Made by a program: the position numbers and the translations under genes
In this document: positions 1 through 9,381 of the stretch, one piece after another
Position numbering within the stretch: the stretch's first letter is position 1
How the letters are laid out: each line of letters opens with the position of its first letter
NCBI GenBank assembly: GCA_022824365.1
Contig: JAJEAA010000018.1
Location: 372,001 to 436,000, forward strand
Origin: Anaerolineae bacterium
GTDB taxonomy: Bacteria; Chloroflexota; Anaerolineae; Aggregatilineales; Phototrophicaceae
Length of the DNA stretch: 64,000 nucleotides
Direction of reading: 5' to 3'
The notes under the pieces: generated by a model
Databases searched by the model: none
Told to the model about the DNA's origin: nothing
What the model saw: only the letters and a program-made list of their open reading frames with translations

Positions 1-1615
1 CCTTCTCAGAGACGACATCGGCAAACCAGGTCGAAGCGTGGACTTCGTTGGCGAGCAGCGCTTGCTTGAAGGCTTCGCGCGTGCTCGGGTTGATCTCGAC
101 ATCAACGCCGACAGCTTCCCAATACTCAGCCACCAGTTCGGACATAGGAATTCTGTTGATAGCGTCCCAGAGCACGATCGACAGTTTCTCGCCATCGGGG
201 CGCAGGCGCACGCCGTCATCGCCCATCGTCAAGCCCATTTCGTCCAGCAGGGCATTGGCGCCGTCGGGGTCATACGCGGCGTAGTGGTCGCTCATCCAGT
301 CTTCGTAGAAGGCGGACAAAGACGAGACGCCCCATTGACGCGGGACGGCTTGGCCGAAGAAGAGCACGTCGTTGATCTCATCGCGGTTGATCGCCAGCGA
401 CATGGCTTGGCGGAAGCGCAGGTCGTTGAAGATCTCGTTCAAGACCGGATCGTTGACCGTGATGTTGAATTGATACTTGCTCATGGCGCCTTGATCGGCG
501 GGCCAGAGGATGGTGGTGTAATCGCCTTCAGCCTCGCCGGCTTTCAAAACCGGCAGGTCGCTGACTTCCAGGTTGTAGAAGCCGTAATCGATGGCGCCGG
601 CCTGAACATTAAGGATGACCACTTCCGGCTCGCCCAGCAGCAAGCGCACTTGCCGATCGATGTAGGGCAGTTGATTGCCTTCGGTATCGACCTTGTAGTA
701 GTAGGGGTTGCGGACGTAGAACTTGTTGCCGAAGTCATCGACGGTATCCAGCGTCCAGGGTTTCACGACGGGCAAATCCGGGTCGAAATCGCTCTGGCCG
801 GTCTGGCCGTTCATGTGGAATTGGAAGGCGCCGGCCCAGGTATCGTAGCCTTCGGACTCGGCGAGCGCTTGCGCGTCCTCATTGTAGTCGGCGTGCCATT
901 GCTGCAAATAGTGACGCGGCGCGATGGGGAAGCCTTGGCCGCTGCGCGCGACGACGAGGGCGAAGGCCGGATTCGGCTGAGCGGCGATGAAGTTGACGGT
1001 CAAGTCGTCGACCTTCTCGACCACCAGCGGCGTTCCGCCCGGCTTGAGCGCGTTGGACATATTGGGCAACTCTTCGTGCAGCATGATGTCTTCGTACCAG
1101 AACATGATGTCGTCAGCGCTGAGGGGCGCGCCATCGCTCCACTTCATGCCGCTGCGCAAAGTAACGGTGGCCGTCATCAGGTCCTCAGACAACTCAATGC
1201 TCTTGGCGACTTCGGGGAAGACAACCTCCCAGTTAGTCGAGAAACCGGTGAGATGCTGGTCCCAGGCGGTGAAGCCGGTATTGCCGAAAGACGTGGGATT
1301 GGTGGCGTTGAAGGTGATCTCGCCGCCATAGGTCCCGATGGCTTCGCGCGGTTGGACGACCATGATATCGCCGCGGTCGGGCAGGCGTTCTTCGACCGGC
1401 GGCAAGTCGCCGGCCGCGACCATGTCCGCCAGCATGGGCGCTTCGTTGAACATGCCGATGGTGTTGCCGGTTTCGGCTTCGTAGGCGTCCAGCGACCAGG
1501 TTCTGAGATTGTCGGCCGGCGAGTAGCCGTCTTGCGCCGCCGCTGTAAATGCCGGGAGCGCCAGAATCAGCACGAGCATAATACTCAACAGCGTTCGATA
1601 GTTAAACTTTGACAT
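1..1615 (-). CDS. Oligopeptide-type ABC substrate-binding protein (SBP_bac_5), C-terminus off the left edge
   Basis: The extracellular receptor of the importer encoded upstream; it would capture peptides or similar solutes and hand them to the two permeases. On the minus strand the frame is open from ATG at 1615 to base 1 (538 codons). A strong SD (GGAGGAAA, 1621-1628) fixes the start. The N-terminus is a hydrophobic signal peptide ending near TAAAQD, with no lipobox cysteine. Family-typical stretches follow: LRSGMKWSDGAPLSADDI and FRQAMSLAINRDEINDVLF. It is the last gene of a five-gene set (permease, permease, ATPase, ATPase, receptor), separated from the second ATPase by 143 bp. Family assignment is firm; the ligand is unknown, since this family also binds nickel, sugars and opines. 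Confidence 0.93.
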   Translation of the reverse strand, partial: MSKFNYRTLLSIMLVLILALPAFTAAAQDGYSPADNLRTWSLDAYEAETGNTIGMFNEAPMLADMVAAGDLPPVEERLPDRGDIMVVQPREAIGTYGGEITFNATNPTSFGNTGFTAWDQHLTGFSTNWEVVFPEVAKSIELSEDLMTATVTLRSGMKWSDGAPLSADDIMFWYEDIMLHEELPNMSNALKPGGTPLVVEKVDDLTVNFIAAQPNPAFALVVARSGQGFPIAPRHYLQQWHADYNEDAQALAESEGYDTWAGAFQFHMNGQTGQSDFDPDLPVVKPWTLDTVDDFGNKFYVRNPYYYKVDTEGNQLPYIDRQVRLLLGEPEVVILNVQAGAIDYGFYNLEVSDLPVLKAGEAEGDYTTILWPADQGAMSKYQFNITVNDPVLNEIFNDLRFRQAMSLAINRDEINDVLFFGQAVPRQWGVSSLSAFYEDWMSDHYAAYDPDGANALLDEMGLTMGDDGVRLRPDGEKLSIVLWDAINRIPMSELVAEYWEAVGVDVEINPSTREAFKQALLANEVHASTWFADVVSEK

Positions 1616-1758
1616 CGTTCTTTCCTCCAGTGAATGAATAATCGTTACACCTATCCGGATCATATACTTATCTGTCAATAGGCCTCCTCTCAGCTTGTCT
1701 TGCCCTACAAATGCTTCACCTTAGCCTGCGCGCATAGTCCGCAGGCAATTCTACCACG

Positions 1759-2772
1759 TCATACCGTCACGCCAACCAACTCCAACTCCCTGGCGAAATG
1801 GCAGGCGGCGAAGTGGCCCGGCTCAACTTCTTCCAGCAAAGGCGTCTCTTGCCGGCAGCGTTCCTCAGCATATTGGCAGCGTGGATGAAACGAGCAGCCG
1901 CTCGGCGGATCTGCTGGATTGGCAACCTCGCCGCTTAGGATGATCTGTCGCTCCTCCAGGCGCGGATCGGGCTTGGGCACTGCCGATAAGAGCGCCTCGG
2001 TATAAGGATGCTTCGGACGGAGATAGAGTTCTTCAGTTCCTGACAGTTCGACGATTTTGCCCACGTACATTACGGCCACGCGATCGGCAATATGTTCCAC
2101 GACGCTGAGGTCGTGGGCGATAAAGAGATAGGTCAAACCGAGCTTTTCCTGCAGATCTTGCAGCAGATTAAGAATCTGCGCTTGAATTGAAACATCAAGA
2201 GCGGACACCGGTTCATCGGCGACGATCAGACCGGGATGCGTTGCCAGCGCGCGCGCAATACCGATACGCTGCCGTTGGCCGCCGCTGAAGGCGTTGGGAT
2301 AGCGATTCAAATGGCCGATGTTCAAGCCAACCAAAGCAGCCAGTTCGCGGACGGTTTCTTCCAATTCCCTGCCGCGTATACCCTGCGCCCAAAGTGGTTC
2401 GCCGATAATATCGAGAACCGTCATACGCGGCGAGAGCGATGAGAAGGGATCCTGAAAGACCATCTGCATTTCTTTCCGCAGGTTGCGCAGTTCTTGTTTC
2501 TCCAGCGCGGTTACATCAACCATTTCACCGGTGCTCGTCTGCAAGTAGATTTCGCCGTCCGTCGGTTCGATAGCGCGCAAGACGCAGCGTCCCAGCGTCG
2601 TCTTGCCACAGCCGGATTCCCCGACCAAGCCCAAGACTTCGCCTCGCTTGATACTGAAGCTGACGTCATCAACAGCCTTCACTTGCCCCACCTGCCGGCG
2701 AAGCAATCCCTTCTCCACAGGGAAATATTTCTTCAGCGCCTTGACTTGCAGGATGGTCTCGTCAGACTGCAT
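1759..2772 (-). CDS. Oligopeptide ABC transporter ATP-binding protein, OppF/DppF type
   Basis: Second of the paired cytoplasmic ATPases that power the peptide importer. The 337 residues show a Walker [13 protein letters not shown], a Q-loop [13 protein letters not shown], the signature [15 protein letters not shown] and a Walker [13 protein letters not shown]. The C-terminal oligopeptide-transporter extension with its cysteine-containing motif ([15 protein letters not shown]) is intact; in this family that segment can bind an Fe-S cluster. It overlaps the upstream ATPase gene by 11 bp, so the two are translationally coupled. Length and architecture are normal for OppF/DppF. Confidence 0.95.
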   Translation of the reverse strand: MQSDETILQVKALKKYFPVEKGLLRRQVGQVKAVDDVSFSIKRGEVLGLVGESGCGKTTLGRCVLRAIEPTDGEIYLQTSTGEMVDVTALEKQELRNLRKEMQMVFQDPFSSLSPRMTVLDIIGEPLWAQGIRGRELEETVRELAALVGLNIGHLNRYPNAFSGGQRQRIGIARALATHPGLIVADEPVSALDVSIQAQILNLLQDLQEKLGLTYLFIAHDLSVVEHIADRVAVMYVGKIVELSGTEELYLRPKHPYTEALLSAVPKPDPRLEERQIILSGEVANPADPPSGCSFHPRCQYAEERCRQETPLLEEVEPGHFAACHFARELELVGVTV

Positions 2773-3805
2773 GATTCGCGCCTTCCGGCATGGTTTCGCC
2801 TACCGCGTCGACGACTTCAGGGTAAACGAAGCAGGCGACAGCGTGCTCATCTTCGATCTGAATCAGAGGCGGATCGAGGCGGTTGCACAATCCTTCAATC
2901 GCGGCGGCGCAACGCGGGTAGAACCCACAGCCGGGCGGGCGATTGATCGGCACTGGCACCGCCCCGGGGATGGACTCCAATCGCGCGCGGGACTTCTTGC
3001 CCATTTTCGGGACCGACTGGATCAGCGCCTTGGTATACGGATGTTTCGCGTCGTAGAAGAGGCTGTCCACATCGGTAATCTCGACGATCCGGCCCAGGTA
3101 CATGACCGCTACCGCCTGCACCATTCGGGCGATTACGCCCAAGTCGTGCGTGATGTAAAGTATCGACATGCCGAACTCATGCTGCAGATCCCGCATTAGC
3201 TGCAAGACTTGCGCTTGCACGGTCACATCAAGCGCGGTTGTCGGTTCATCGGCGATTAACAGCGACGGTTCGCAAGACAATGCCATGGCGATCATGGCGC
3301 GCTGGCGCATCCCGCCGGATAGCTGATGCGGATATTCGTTCATGCGCTGCGCCGGATTAGACATTCCGACCCGGCTCAGCAAATCTATGGCGATCTCGGT
3401 CGCTTTCTTCTTGTCATCACTGCGATGAATGCGAATGGCTTCAGTGATCTGATTTCCGATGGTGTGCAATGGCGAAAACGAGGTCATCGGCTCCTGAAAG
3501 ATCATGGCTATCTCGCCGCCGCGTATATCTCGAATCACCGGCCCGTAGGGATCCAGCGCCGTTAAATCGATTGGAGCGCCATCGGACGGGAAGTATATGA
3601 TGTTGCCTTCAACCTGAGCAAAGCTTGGCGCCAGGCGCATTATCGTGTTTACCGCCATGCTTTTGCCGCAGCCAGATTCACCGACCAGCCCCATCGTTTC
3701 GCCGCGGCGAATCGTGAAGCTGATGCCGTCAACCGCCTTCAGCAAGCCCTCCTCCAAAGGCAGATGCGTCTTGAGATTCTCCACTTGAAGCAGCACGTCA
3801 TCCAT
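2762..3805 (-). CDS. Oligopeptide ABC transporter ATP-binding protein, OppD/DppD type
   Basis: First of the two ATPases of the importer (347 residues). Visible motifs are Walker [13 protein letters not shown], signature [15 protein letters not shown], Walker [13 protein letters not shown], and the C-terminal cysteine motif [16 protein letters not shown]. The start lies 9 bp after the OppC-type permease gene and the stop overlaps the OppF-type gene. Pairing of one D-type and one F-type ATPase behind B- and C-type permeases is the standard opp/dpp arrangement. Confidence 0.95.
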   Translation of the reverse strand: MDDVLLQVENLKTHLPLEEGLLKAVDGISFTIRRGETMGLVGESGCGKSMAVNTIMRLAPSFAQVEGNIIYFPSDGAPIDLTALDPYGPVIRDIRGGEIAMIFQEPMTSFSPLHTIGNQITEAIRIHRSDDKKKATEIAIDLLSRVGMSNPAQRMNEYPHQLSGGMRQRAMIAMALSCEPSLLIADEPTTALDVTVQAQVLQLMRDLQHEFGMSILYITHDLGVIARMVQAVAVMYLGRIVEITDVDSLFYDAKHPYTKALIQSVPKMGKKSRARLESIPGAVPVPINRPPGCGFYPRCAAAIEGLCNRLDPPLIQIEDEHAVACFVYPEVVDAVGETMPEGANHAV

Positions 3806-3814
3806 TTCGACGCC

Positions 3815-4954
3815 TCAGATATGCTTGTAGGGGTCGGCGGCGTCACGCAGGCCATCACCCAAGAAGTTGAAAGCGATGACAATAACCACCACCACCGCGC
3901 CGGGATAGAGCAGCCAGGGATTAATCGTCACCGTCTGAACATTTTGGGAATCCTGCAAGAGCGTGCCCAAGCTGACGGCGGGCGGCTGAATGCCCAATTT
4001 GAGGAAGCTGAGCGCGGTTTCGCCGAGAATCATATGCGGTATTGCCAGCGTCAAATGCACGATGAGGTAGCTGAGAAAGCCGGGCAGTAGATGCCGCGTG
4101 ATGATCGCGCGTTCTTTCAAGCCGGAGAGCTTCGCCGCGAGCACATAGTCTTCTTCCCGAAGGCTGATAAGCTTTCCGCGAACCACGCGCGCCAAGCCCG
4201 TCCAGCCGACGGTCGCCAATACCAGCGATATGCCGAAGTAGACTTGAATCGGCGTCCAATCCGGCGGGACAAGCGCCGCCAGCGCCATCCAGAGCGGAAG
4301 CGTCGGCAGCGATTGCAAAAATTCGATCATCCGCTGGATGATCATATCGGCGCTGCCGCCATAATAACCGGAAATGCCGCCGAAGATTAACCCGAGGACG
4401 AAGCCGATAGCCAATCCCAGCAGACCAACAAACAGCGATGTGCGCGCGCCCAAAAGCATTCGACTGAATAAGTCGCGCCCCAACCCATCCGTGCCGGCAA
4501 CGTATATCACTGCATCATCATGTACCCCGAACAAATGTATATCGGTTTCGATAAAGCCGAGCAGGCGATAGGGCTCGGCTTTAACAAAAAACTCAATGTA
4601 AAACTTCTCGCTCTTGTCTTCGACATAGTGACGCCGGAAAGTCTCGAGATCCAACTCATTGACGATCTTGTAAACGAACGGGCGCGCATGGAATAGGCCA
4701 TCCTCATCTACGAAGTGTATCGGCGTTGGCGGCGCGTATAAAAAATTGGTATCGCGCGTGAAGGCGCCATAAGGCGCAAAAAACTCGGCGAAGATTGCCA
4801 AGATGTAAAACAAAGTCAAAAACACCCAGCAGAAGTAGGCTACCCGATGACGTCTAAACTTGCGCCAGATCAGTTGCCGCTGCGAGAGTATCTCATAATT
4901 CAGCGTCTCATCAATATCCAGGCGACTGACTTCGTCGCGCGCTTCAGGCATCAC
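3815..4954 (-). CDS. Oligopeptide ABC transporter permease, OppC type, with long extracytoplasmic insertion
   Basis: Membrane-spanning subunit of the importer (379 residues). After an N-terminal helix near residues 35-60 comes an unusually long extracytoplasmic loop of roughly 95 residues before the family motif GTDGLGRDLFSRML; classical OppC proteins have a shorter loop here. The EAA-type ATPase-contact loop is visible as EEDYVLAAKLSGLKERAII. The first codon is GTG at 4954, sharing one base with the TAG of the upstream permease, followed at once by ATG at 4951, so either may be the true start. Enlarged-loop OppC variants are a known subgroup; the role of the insertion is not evident. Confidence 0.94.
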   Translation of the reverse strand: MMPEARDEVSRLDIDETLNYEILSQRQLIWRKFRRHRVAYFCWVFLTLFYILAIFAEFFAPYGAFTRDTNFLYAPPTPIHFVDEDGLFHARPFVYKIVNELDLETFRRHYVEDKSEKFYIEFFVKAEPYRLLGFIETDIHLFGVHDDAVIYVAGTDGLGRDLFSRMLLGARTSLFVGLLGLAIGFVLGLIFGGISGYYGGSADMIIQRMIEFLQSLPTLPLWMALAALVPPDWTPIQVYFGISLVLATVGWTGLARVVRGKLISLREEDYVLAAKLSGLKERAIITRHLLPGFLSYLIVHLTLAIPHMILGETALSFLKLGIQPPAVSLGTLLQDSQNVQTVTINPWLLYPGAVVVVIVIAFNFLGDGLRDAADPYKHI

Positions 4955-5949
4955 TAATTGCCCCTTTCATAGCGAATCCGGGGATCCAGCCACATCAGAA
5001 GCAGATCGGAAACGAAAACGCCGACGACGGTCAGCACACTGAGCATCAAAAGCATGCTGGCGGCGGCATAGGTATCCTGGGCGATTAAGGCGCGCAACAA
5101 CAGGGGACCGGTGGTGGGCAAGCCCAGGACAATAGAGACGATGGCGGAGCCGGAGACAATTTGCGGCAACAGGCTGCCGATACTGCTGACGATCGGGTTG
5201 AAAGCCATTCGCAACGGATACTTGATGATGAGGAAGCGCTCGCGCAAGCCTTTAGCCCGCGCGGTGATCACGTATTGTTTCTGGAATTCATCCAGCAGTT
5301 GCGCGCGCAAAATGCGGATCAAGCCAGCTGTTCCCGCCGTGCCAATGACGACGACAGGCACCGGCAAGTGGGTCAACATATCCCAGAATTTCGCCAGACT
5401 CCAGGGCGCCCGCAAGTATTCAGGCGAGAACAATCCGCCCGGCGTCACGCCAAAGACGCGCAGCATGACTATCATGAACACAAGCGCGATCAGAAAGTTG
5501 GGCGTCGCCAAGCCTATCAACCCCATGAAAGAGAAAAAGTAATCGCCGATCGAATACTGATTGATCGCCGAATACAAGGCTATGGGCACGGAGACAACAT
5601 AGACGAAGATGATTGAGGCCAGGGAAACAGTCATCGTCAGGAACAGGCGCTCTTCAATGAGAGGCCAAACAGGCTGCCCCCACTCGAAAGACTGGCCGAA
5701 GTCGCCCTCCGTCACCAGCGGCACGATCCAGCGAATGTACTGTTCGTGCAAGGGCCGGTCAAGCCCGTAGCGCTGGAGCAAAAACTCTAACTCGGCCTCG
5801 TCTATAATATCGCCGGATGCCTCCAGTTCGGATTGGTAGTTCTGGATCCAACTGCCAGGCGGCAGGTTGATGACGTAGAAGGACAGAATCGAAACGAAGA
5901 AGAGAACGATGCCCATGTACAGCAAGCGTCTGATGAAATAGTGTAACAT
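4954..5949 (-). CDS. Oligopeptide ABC transporter permease, OppB type
   Basis: First gene of the five-gene peptide importer (331 residues, six predicted membrane segments). It begins MLHYFIRRLLYMGIVLFFVS, the usual OppB N-terminal helix, and has the family loop FLLQRYGLDRPLHEQYIRW. The ATPase-contact motif reads EFQKQYVITARAKGLRERF. The stop codon shares a base with the following permease start. The 365 bp upstream are gene-free and must hold the operon promoter, although no convincing -10/-35 pair was found there. Confidence 0.95.
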   Translation of the reverse strand: MLHYFIRRLLYMGIVLFFVSILSFYVINLPPGSWIQNYQSELEASGDIIDEAELEFLLQRYGLDRPLHEQYIRWIVPLVTEGDFGQSFEWGQPVWPLIEERLFLTMTVSLASIIFVYVVSVPIALYSAINQYSIGDYFFSFMGLIGLATPNFLIALVFMIVMLRVFGVTPGGLFSPEYLRAPWSLAKFWDMLTHLPVPVVVIGTAGTAGLIRILRAQLLDEFQKQYVITARAKGLRERFLIIKYPLRMAFNPIVSSIGSLLPQIVSGSAIVSIVLGLPTTGPLLLRALIAQDTYAAASMLLMLSVLTVVGVFVSDLLLMWLDPRIRYERGN

Positions 5950-5982
5950 TGTCCGCCAACTATCCCAAAGCGCCCAATAAGC

Positions 5983-6119
5983 GGGAGTGGTGATTTTGGT
6001 GGATGTGAAATGTTAGCATTGATATCGGGTTTCCGCAGCTAAGCTCCCCTCCCCAAAGCTTTGGGGTGGGGCCGGGGGTGGGGTTAGAAAAGGCAATATC
6101 CACAGAATTCACCACTCCC
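5983..6119. repeat. 137 bp segment bounded by 11 bp perfect inverted repeats (MITE-like)
   Basis: GGGAGTGGTGA at 5983-5993 and its exact reverse complement TCACCACTCCC at 6109-6119 bound this segment. Inside, near the right end, lies the palindromic GC-rich element 6046-6071. No reading frame of note is contained. The same terminal motif recurs around 60437 and 61286, again with a GC-rich element near the right end. This could be a small non-autonomous mobile element or fragments of a commoner dispersed repeat; no transposase in the window matches it. Confidence 0.5.
6046..6071. repeat. GC-rich palindrome (family B dispersed repeat)
   Basis: A 16 bp perfect palindrome CCCCAAAGCTTTGGGG is extended on both sides by T and CCCC/GGGG, and followed by a G-rich tail to about 6083. 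It belongs to a loose family of C-rich/G-rich hairpins also seen at 30773-30794, 38758-38835 and 61187-61260, all intergenic. Confidence 0.65.
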
Positions 6120-6221
6120 AATAAGCTATACTCCACAGCGCGATCGGTAAAATTCAGTATAGCTTGCCGACATCCTGCGACACCGGGCAGGCAAGAGATT
6201 AACGCAGGGCAAGTATGCTGT

Positions 6222-6296
6222 CAAATATGTCGACGGCTCGCAAATATGTTTGCCGCCAACGTCAATATCGGTTATTCTCGCGCGATAATCGTCAAT
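6222..6296 (+). promoter_or_regulatory. Candidate regulatory region of the D-threonine aldolase-like gene
   Basis: Two spaced direct-repeat pairs lie 18-93 bp before the start codon: CAAATATGT twice, 19 bp apart, and CGTCAAT twice, 30 bp apart, with the self-complementary TCGCGCGA between the latter. Repeats at near-helical spacing upstream of a start are typical of activator or repressor sites, but no specific regulator can be named. Confidence 0.3.
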
Positions 6297-6314
6297 GTCG
6301 AAATGAGATAAGAT

Positions 6315-7367
6315 ATGACATTTGTAACCGTGCATGACCTAGAGACGCCGAGCGTCCTCATCGACCTTGATCTTATGGAAAACAATATCGCGGTCATGCA
6401 GCGGCGTTGCGATGAGTTGGGCATCCAGTTCAGACCGCATATCAAGACGCACAAGATTCCGGATATCGCGCGCCGGCAGTTGGAGGCGGGCGCGGCCGGC
6501 ATCGCCTGTCAAAAAGTCAGCGAAGCCGAGGTATTCGCCGCGGCTGGTATCCGCGATATTCAAATCCCGTACAACATCCTGGGGCAACGCAAGACACGGC
6601 GCCTGGCGTCGCTGGCGAAGGAAGCCGATGTGACCGTGACAGTCGATAGCAAGCCAGTGGTCGATGGCATCGCTGAGGCGGCGCAAGAACTGGGCGCCAC
6701 AATCAGCATGATGGTGGAACTCGTTTCCTTGGGCGAGCGCACGGGCACGACGCCGGAGGACGCGCTGCGGTTGGCGCAGCACATTCAAGCGACCGACAAT
6801 CTGCGCTTCGCCGGAGTGATGATATATCCTTCAAATGAGGCGATCCGACCGCGCCTTTTGGAGACGCTGGACCTGCTGGCGGACGCGGGCATCGCCGTCG
6901 AGATGGTCAGCGGCGGCGGCAGCGGCGCCATCCGCGATGCCCATCTGCTGCCGGAACTGACCGAATTGCGCGTGGGCACCTGTATCTTCTGGGATTGGAA
7001 CAGCGTCGCGGCCGATTATGCCAGCTTCGACCAATGCGCCATGCGGATTCGCGCGACCGTAGTCAGCGCCAACGAGCCGAACCGCGTCATCCTGGATAGC
7101 GGCAGCAAGGCAATTCACTCGGAAACCATTGACGGTCAGTTTGGCTACATCGTGGAATATCCGCTCGCCCGCCTGCACAAGGTCAATGAAGAGCACGGCT
7201 ATGTCGATTGCAGCGCCTGCTCAAGCATGCCATCTGTGGGCGAAATTGTGCATATCATTCCAGTTCATACCTGCGTGGTCACCAACCTGCACAACCAACT
7301 GTACGGCCTGCGCGGCGAAGCGGTCGAGGTAATTTGGGATGTGGCCGCGCGCGGTCTCGTTTGGTAA
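6315..7367 (+). CDS. D-threonine aldolase / D-serine dehydratase-like PLP enzyme
   Basis: A fold-type III PLP enzyme (350 residues) of the DSD1/D-threonine aldolase family, which cleaves D-3-hydroxy amino acids to glycine plus aldehyde or deaminates D-serine. The N-terminal alanine-racemase-like barrel carries the PLP-binding motif RPHIKTHK (residues 40-47). The C-terminal domain ends with IIPVHTCVVTN, whose His318 and Cys320 match the metal ligands of the family. The ATG at 6315 starts a normal-length protein; the SD is weak. A membrane dipeptidase gene follows 50 bp downstream, suggesting joint handling of D-amino acids or modified dipeptides. The exact substrate cannot be read from sequence. 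Confidence 0.88.
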   Translation: MTFVTVHDLETPSVLIDLDLMENNIAVMQRRCDELGIQFRPHIKTHKIPDIARRQLEAGAAGIACQKVSEAEVFAAAGIRDIQIPYNILGQRKTRRLASLAKEADVTVTVDSKPVVDGIAEAAQELGATISMMVELVSLGERTGTTPEDALRLAQHIQATDNLRFAGVMIYPSNEAIRPRLLETLDLLADAGIAVEMVSGGGSGAIRDAHLLPELTELRVGTCIFWDWNSVAADYASFDQCAMRIRATVVSANEPNRVILDSGSKAIHSETIDGQFGYIVEYPLARLHKVNEEHGYVDCSACSSMPSVGEIVHIIPVHTCVVTNLHNQLYGLRGEAVEVIWDVAARGLVW

Positions 7368-7417
7368 GCTTGCTGAACTCCCCCTGACGCTTCTGCCTAG
7401 AGAAAAAGGAAACTGAA

Positions 7418-8494
7418 ATGCTTGTTATTGACGCGCACCTGGACCTGTCTTGGAACGCCCTGCAGTGGAATCGCGATCTGTTGGAGTCGGTATACACAAT
7501 TCGGGCGAAAGAAGGGCGTATGGCGGGCAAGGGTCGGGCGCAAAACACCGTCGCGCTGCCGGAAATGCGAAAAGGGCGCGTCACCCTGAGCTTCGCCACC
7601 ATGTTGGCGCGCTCCACCGGACACACAGCCGCCCACATCGATTACGGCTCGCAGGCTCAAGCCTATGGCATCGCGCAGGGACAACTGGCTTATTATCGCG
7701 GATTGGAAGCTGATGGTCACATTCGGATCCTCGCTGACGCCGAGGGTTTGCGCAGCCACATCGAAGAATGGGAGCGTTGGGAAGCCGAGGGCGCGATCGA
7801 GGGCGCCTGCCCGCCACTCGGTTTCGTGATCAGTATGGAAGGCGCAGATCCGATACGCGATCCGGCGCAACTCGAAGTCTGGTGGGCGGCGGGTCTGCGC
7901 TTGCTGGGACCCACGCACTACGGGCCCGGTCGTTACGCCGGCGGCACCGGTACCGAACTCGGGCTCACCGGCCTGGGCAAACCGCTTCTGCAGGAGATGA
8001 GCCGTCTGGGCATGCTGCTGGATTTAACCCACTTTTCTGATGAAGCCTTCTGGGAAGCGGTCGCCATTTACGAGGGTCTCGTCCTGGCCAGCCACAATAA
8101 TTGTCGCGCGCTGGCGCCGCATCAACGTCAGTTCAGCGATGAGCAGCTCAAGCTCATCATCGAGCGTGATGGTGTGATCGGCGCCGCCTTTGACATCTGG
8201 ATGCTTGAGCCAGGTTTCATACGGGGCAGCAGCAACGAAGCGGTGTTCATTGATGATGTCGTCGATCATATCGACCACATTTGCCAACTCGCTGGCAACA
8301 GTCGGCATGCCGCCATCGGCACTGATTTGGACGGCGGCTTCGGCCGCGAACAATCCCCATGTGATCTTGATACGATCGCCGATTTGCAGCAACTGCCAGC
8401 CAAGCTAGGGACCCGCGGCTATACTGAATCCGACATCAGAAACATCATGTACGGCAATTGGCTGCGTCTGCTATATGCCGCCTGGGAGGCCTGA
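7418..8494 (+). CDS. Membrane dipeptidase family (peptidase M19) metallohydrolase
   Basis: A 358-residue amidohydrolase-fold enzyme of the renal dipeptidase family, which hydrolyses dipeptides, often with a D-residue at the C-terminus. The zinc-ligand motif DAHLDL (His7, Asp9) opens the protein. Further family landmarks are the bridging glutamate in ISMEGADP, a histidine in ASHNNCRAL, and GTDLDGGFG near the end. An SD (AAAGGAAA) sits 5 bp before the ATG. No signal peptide is present, so it should be cytoplasmic, like most bacterial members. With the aldolase upstream it could free D-amino acids from imported peptides; that link is inference. Confidence 0.9.
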   Translation: MLVIDAHLDLSWNALQWNRDLLESVYTIRAKEGRMAGKGRAQNTVALPEMRKGRVTLSFATMLARSTGHTAAHIDYGSQAQAYGIAQGQLAYYRGLEADGHIRILADAEGLRSHIEEWERWEAEGAIEGACPPLGFVISMEGADPIRDPAQLEVWWAAGLRLLGPTHYGPGRYAGGTGTELGLTGLGKPLLQEMSRLGMLLDLTHFSDEAFWEAVAIYEGLVLASHNNCRALAPHQRQFSDEQLKLIIERDGVIGAAFDIWMLEPGFIRGSSNEAVFIDDVVDHIDHICQLAGNSRHAAIGTDLDGGFGREQSPCDLDTIADLQQLPAKLGTRGYTESDIRNIMYGNWLRLLYAAWEA

Positions 8495-8508
8495 CCGCAG
8501 GGCGCCGC

Positions 8509-9294
8509 TTAGAGTTTGTCCTGCAACATGGCGTCAAGTTCGGCGCTCGCTCGCCGCAAGACTTCAGCCAGCGCGAAGTCGCCGCCATAGGGAATCATCA
8601 AAGACCCTTGCCGGCGATAGCGGTCGACCTCGTCGATGGACGAGGCTGTCCTCGCCCAGACCTTGTTCTGTTTATCAGCCGCGGCCGCCACCTGCGCCAC
8701 CGCCTCGTCAATCGTCATGCCGATTTCCGGATAGGCGTCCAAGCGCAAACCCAAATCCCCCGGACCGACGAAGAGCGCGTCAATGCCCGGCACAGCGGCG
8801 ATCTCCTCGGCATTGGCGACCGCTTCCGGCGTTTCGATCTGAGCGACAATGAATGTCTCGCGGTTGGCGTCCGCGATATAAGTGCTGTCCGGTATCCAGG
8901 TATCGCCGCCAAAGTTGGTATCCAGTCCGGCGCCATCAAGCCCGCGGTTGCCGATTGGCGGATATTTGGTCGCCGCGACAATGTCTCGCGCCATCGCCGC
9001 ATCAGCGACAAAGGGAATCATCAGGCCGGTCGCGCCATCTTCAAGGTAACGATACAAGCGCGTCCTTTGCACGGTTGGCGGTCGAATCATGCAGTCAATG
9101 TCGTAAAGATGACAAAGCGCCAGCAAATGCTGGATCTCGCGATTGTCGAAGTTGCGATGCTCCAGGTCCAGCCAGATGCCGTCAAAATTGTAATGCGCGG
9201 CATAACGAATGAAGAATGGCAATACATGCCCCATGGAACAGAAGCGCGCGAACTGCTTGTCTCGCCATTTCGCCAATACTTTACTCTTTCGCAT
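8509..9294 (-). CDS. HpcH/HpaI family aldolase (class II pyruvate aldolase)
   Basis: A 261-residue TIM-barrel enzyme expected to cleave 4-hydroxy-2-oxo acids into pyruvate (or a close relative) plus an aldehyde with a divalent metal. Family residues are visible: His46 in WLDLEHRNFD, Arg71 in CMIRPPT, the metal-binding Glu in VAQIETPEA and the Asp in FVGPGDLGLRLD. A good SD (GGAGAAG) precedes the ATG. It is the last gene of the minus-strand run that begins with the ribose-type importer, after an aminotransferase and an SDR dehydrogenase; the order suggests deamination or oxidation to a keto acid followed by aldol cleavage. Members without the 2-keto-3-deoxy specificity are common, so the substrate stays open. 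Confidence 0.9.
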   Translation of the reverse strand: MRKSKVLAKWRDKQFARFCSMGHVLPFFIRYAAHYNFDGIWLDLEHRNFDNREIQHLLALCHLYDIDCMIRPPTVQRTRLYRYLEDGATGLMIPFVADAAMARDIVAATKYPPIGNRGLDGAGLDTNFGGDTWIPDSTYIADANRETFIVAQIETPEAVANAEEIAAVPGIDALFVGPGDLGLRLDAYPEIGMTIDEAVAQVAAAADKQNKVWARTASSIDEVDRYRRQGSLMIPYGGDFALAEVLRRASAELDAMLQDKL

Positions 9295-9381
9295 GTAAAA
9301 CTTCTCCTGTGTCCTTAGTCTCTACCTGACAATTGGCCGCCGCCCGGCAGGCGGGGCGGAAGTAACAGCGGCAAGGCGGGC

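Larger units (their letters stand above)
5950..6314. other. 365 bp divergent intergenic region with repeats and paired direct repeats
   Basis: Separates the minus-strand peptide-importer operon from the plus-strand aldolase gene. It holds a 137 bp segment with 11 bp inverted termini (5983-6119), a GC-rich palindrome (6046-6071), and two direct-repeat pairs close to the plus-strand gene: CAAATATGT at 6222 and 6241, and CGTCAAT at 6260 and 6290. Short reading frames here show no recognisable protein and no plausible SD. Confidence 0.6.

Noticed and set aside
38..1612. A 524-codon plus-strand frame at the left edge
   Set aside because: Exact antisense of the receptor gene, which has a signal peptide, SD and family motifs on the minus strand.
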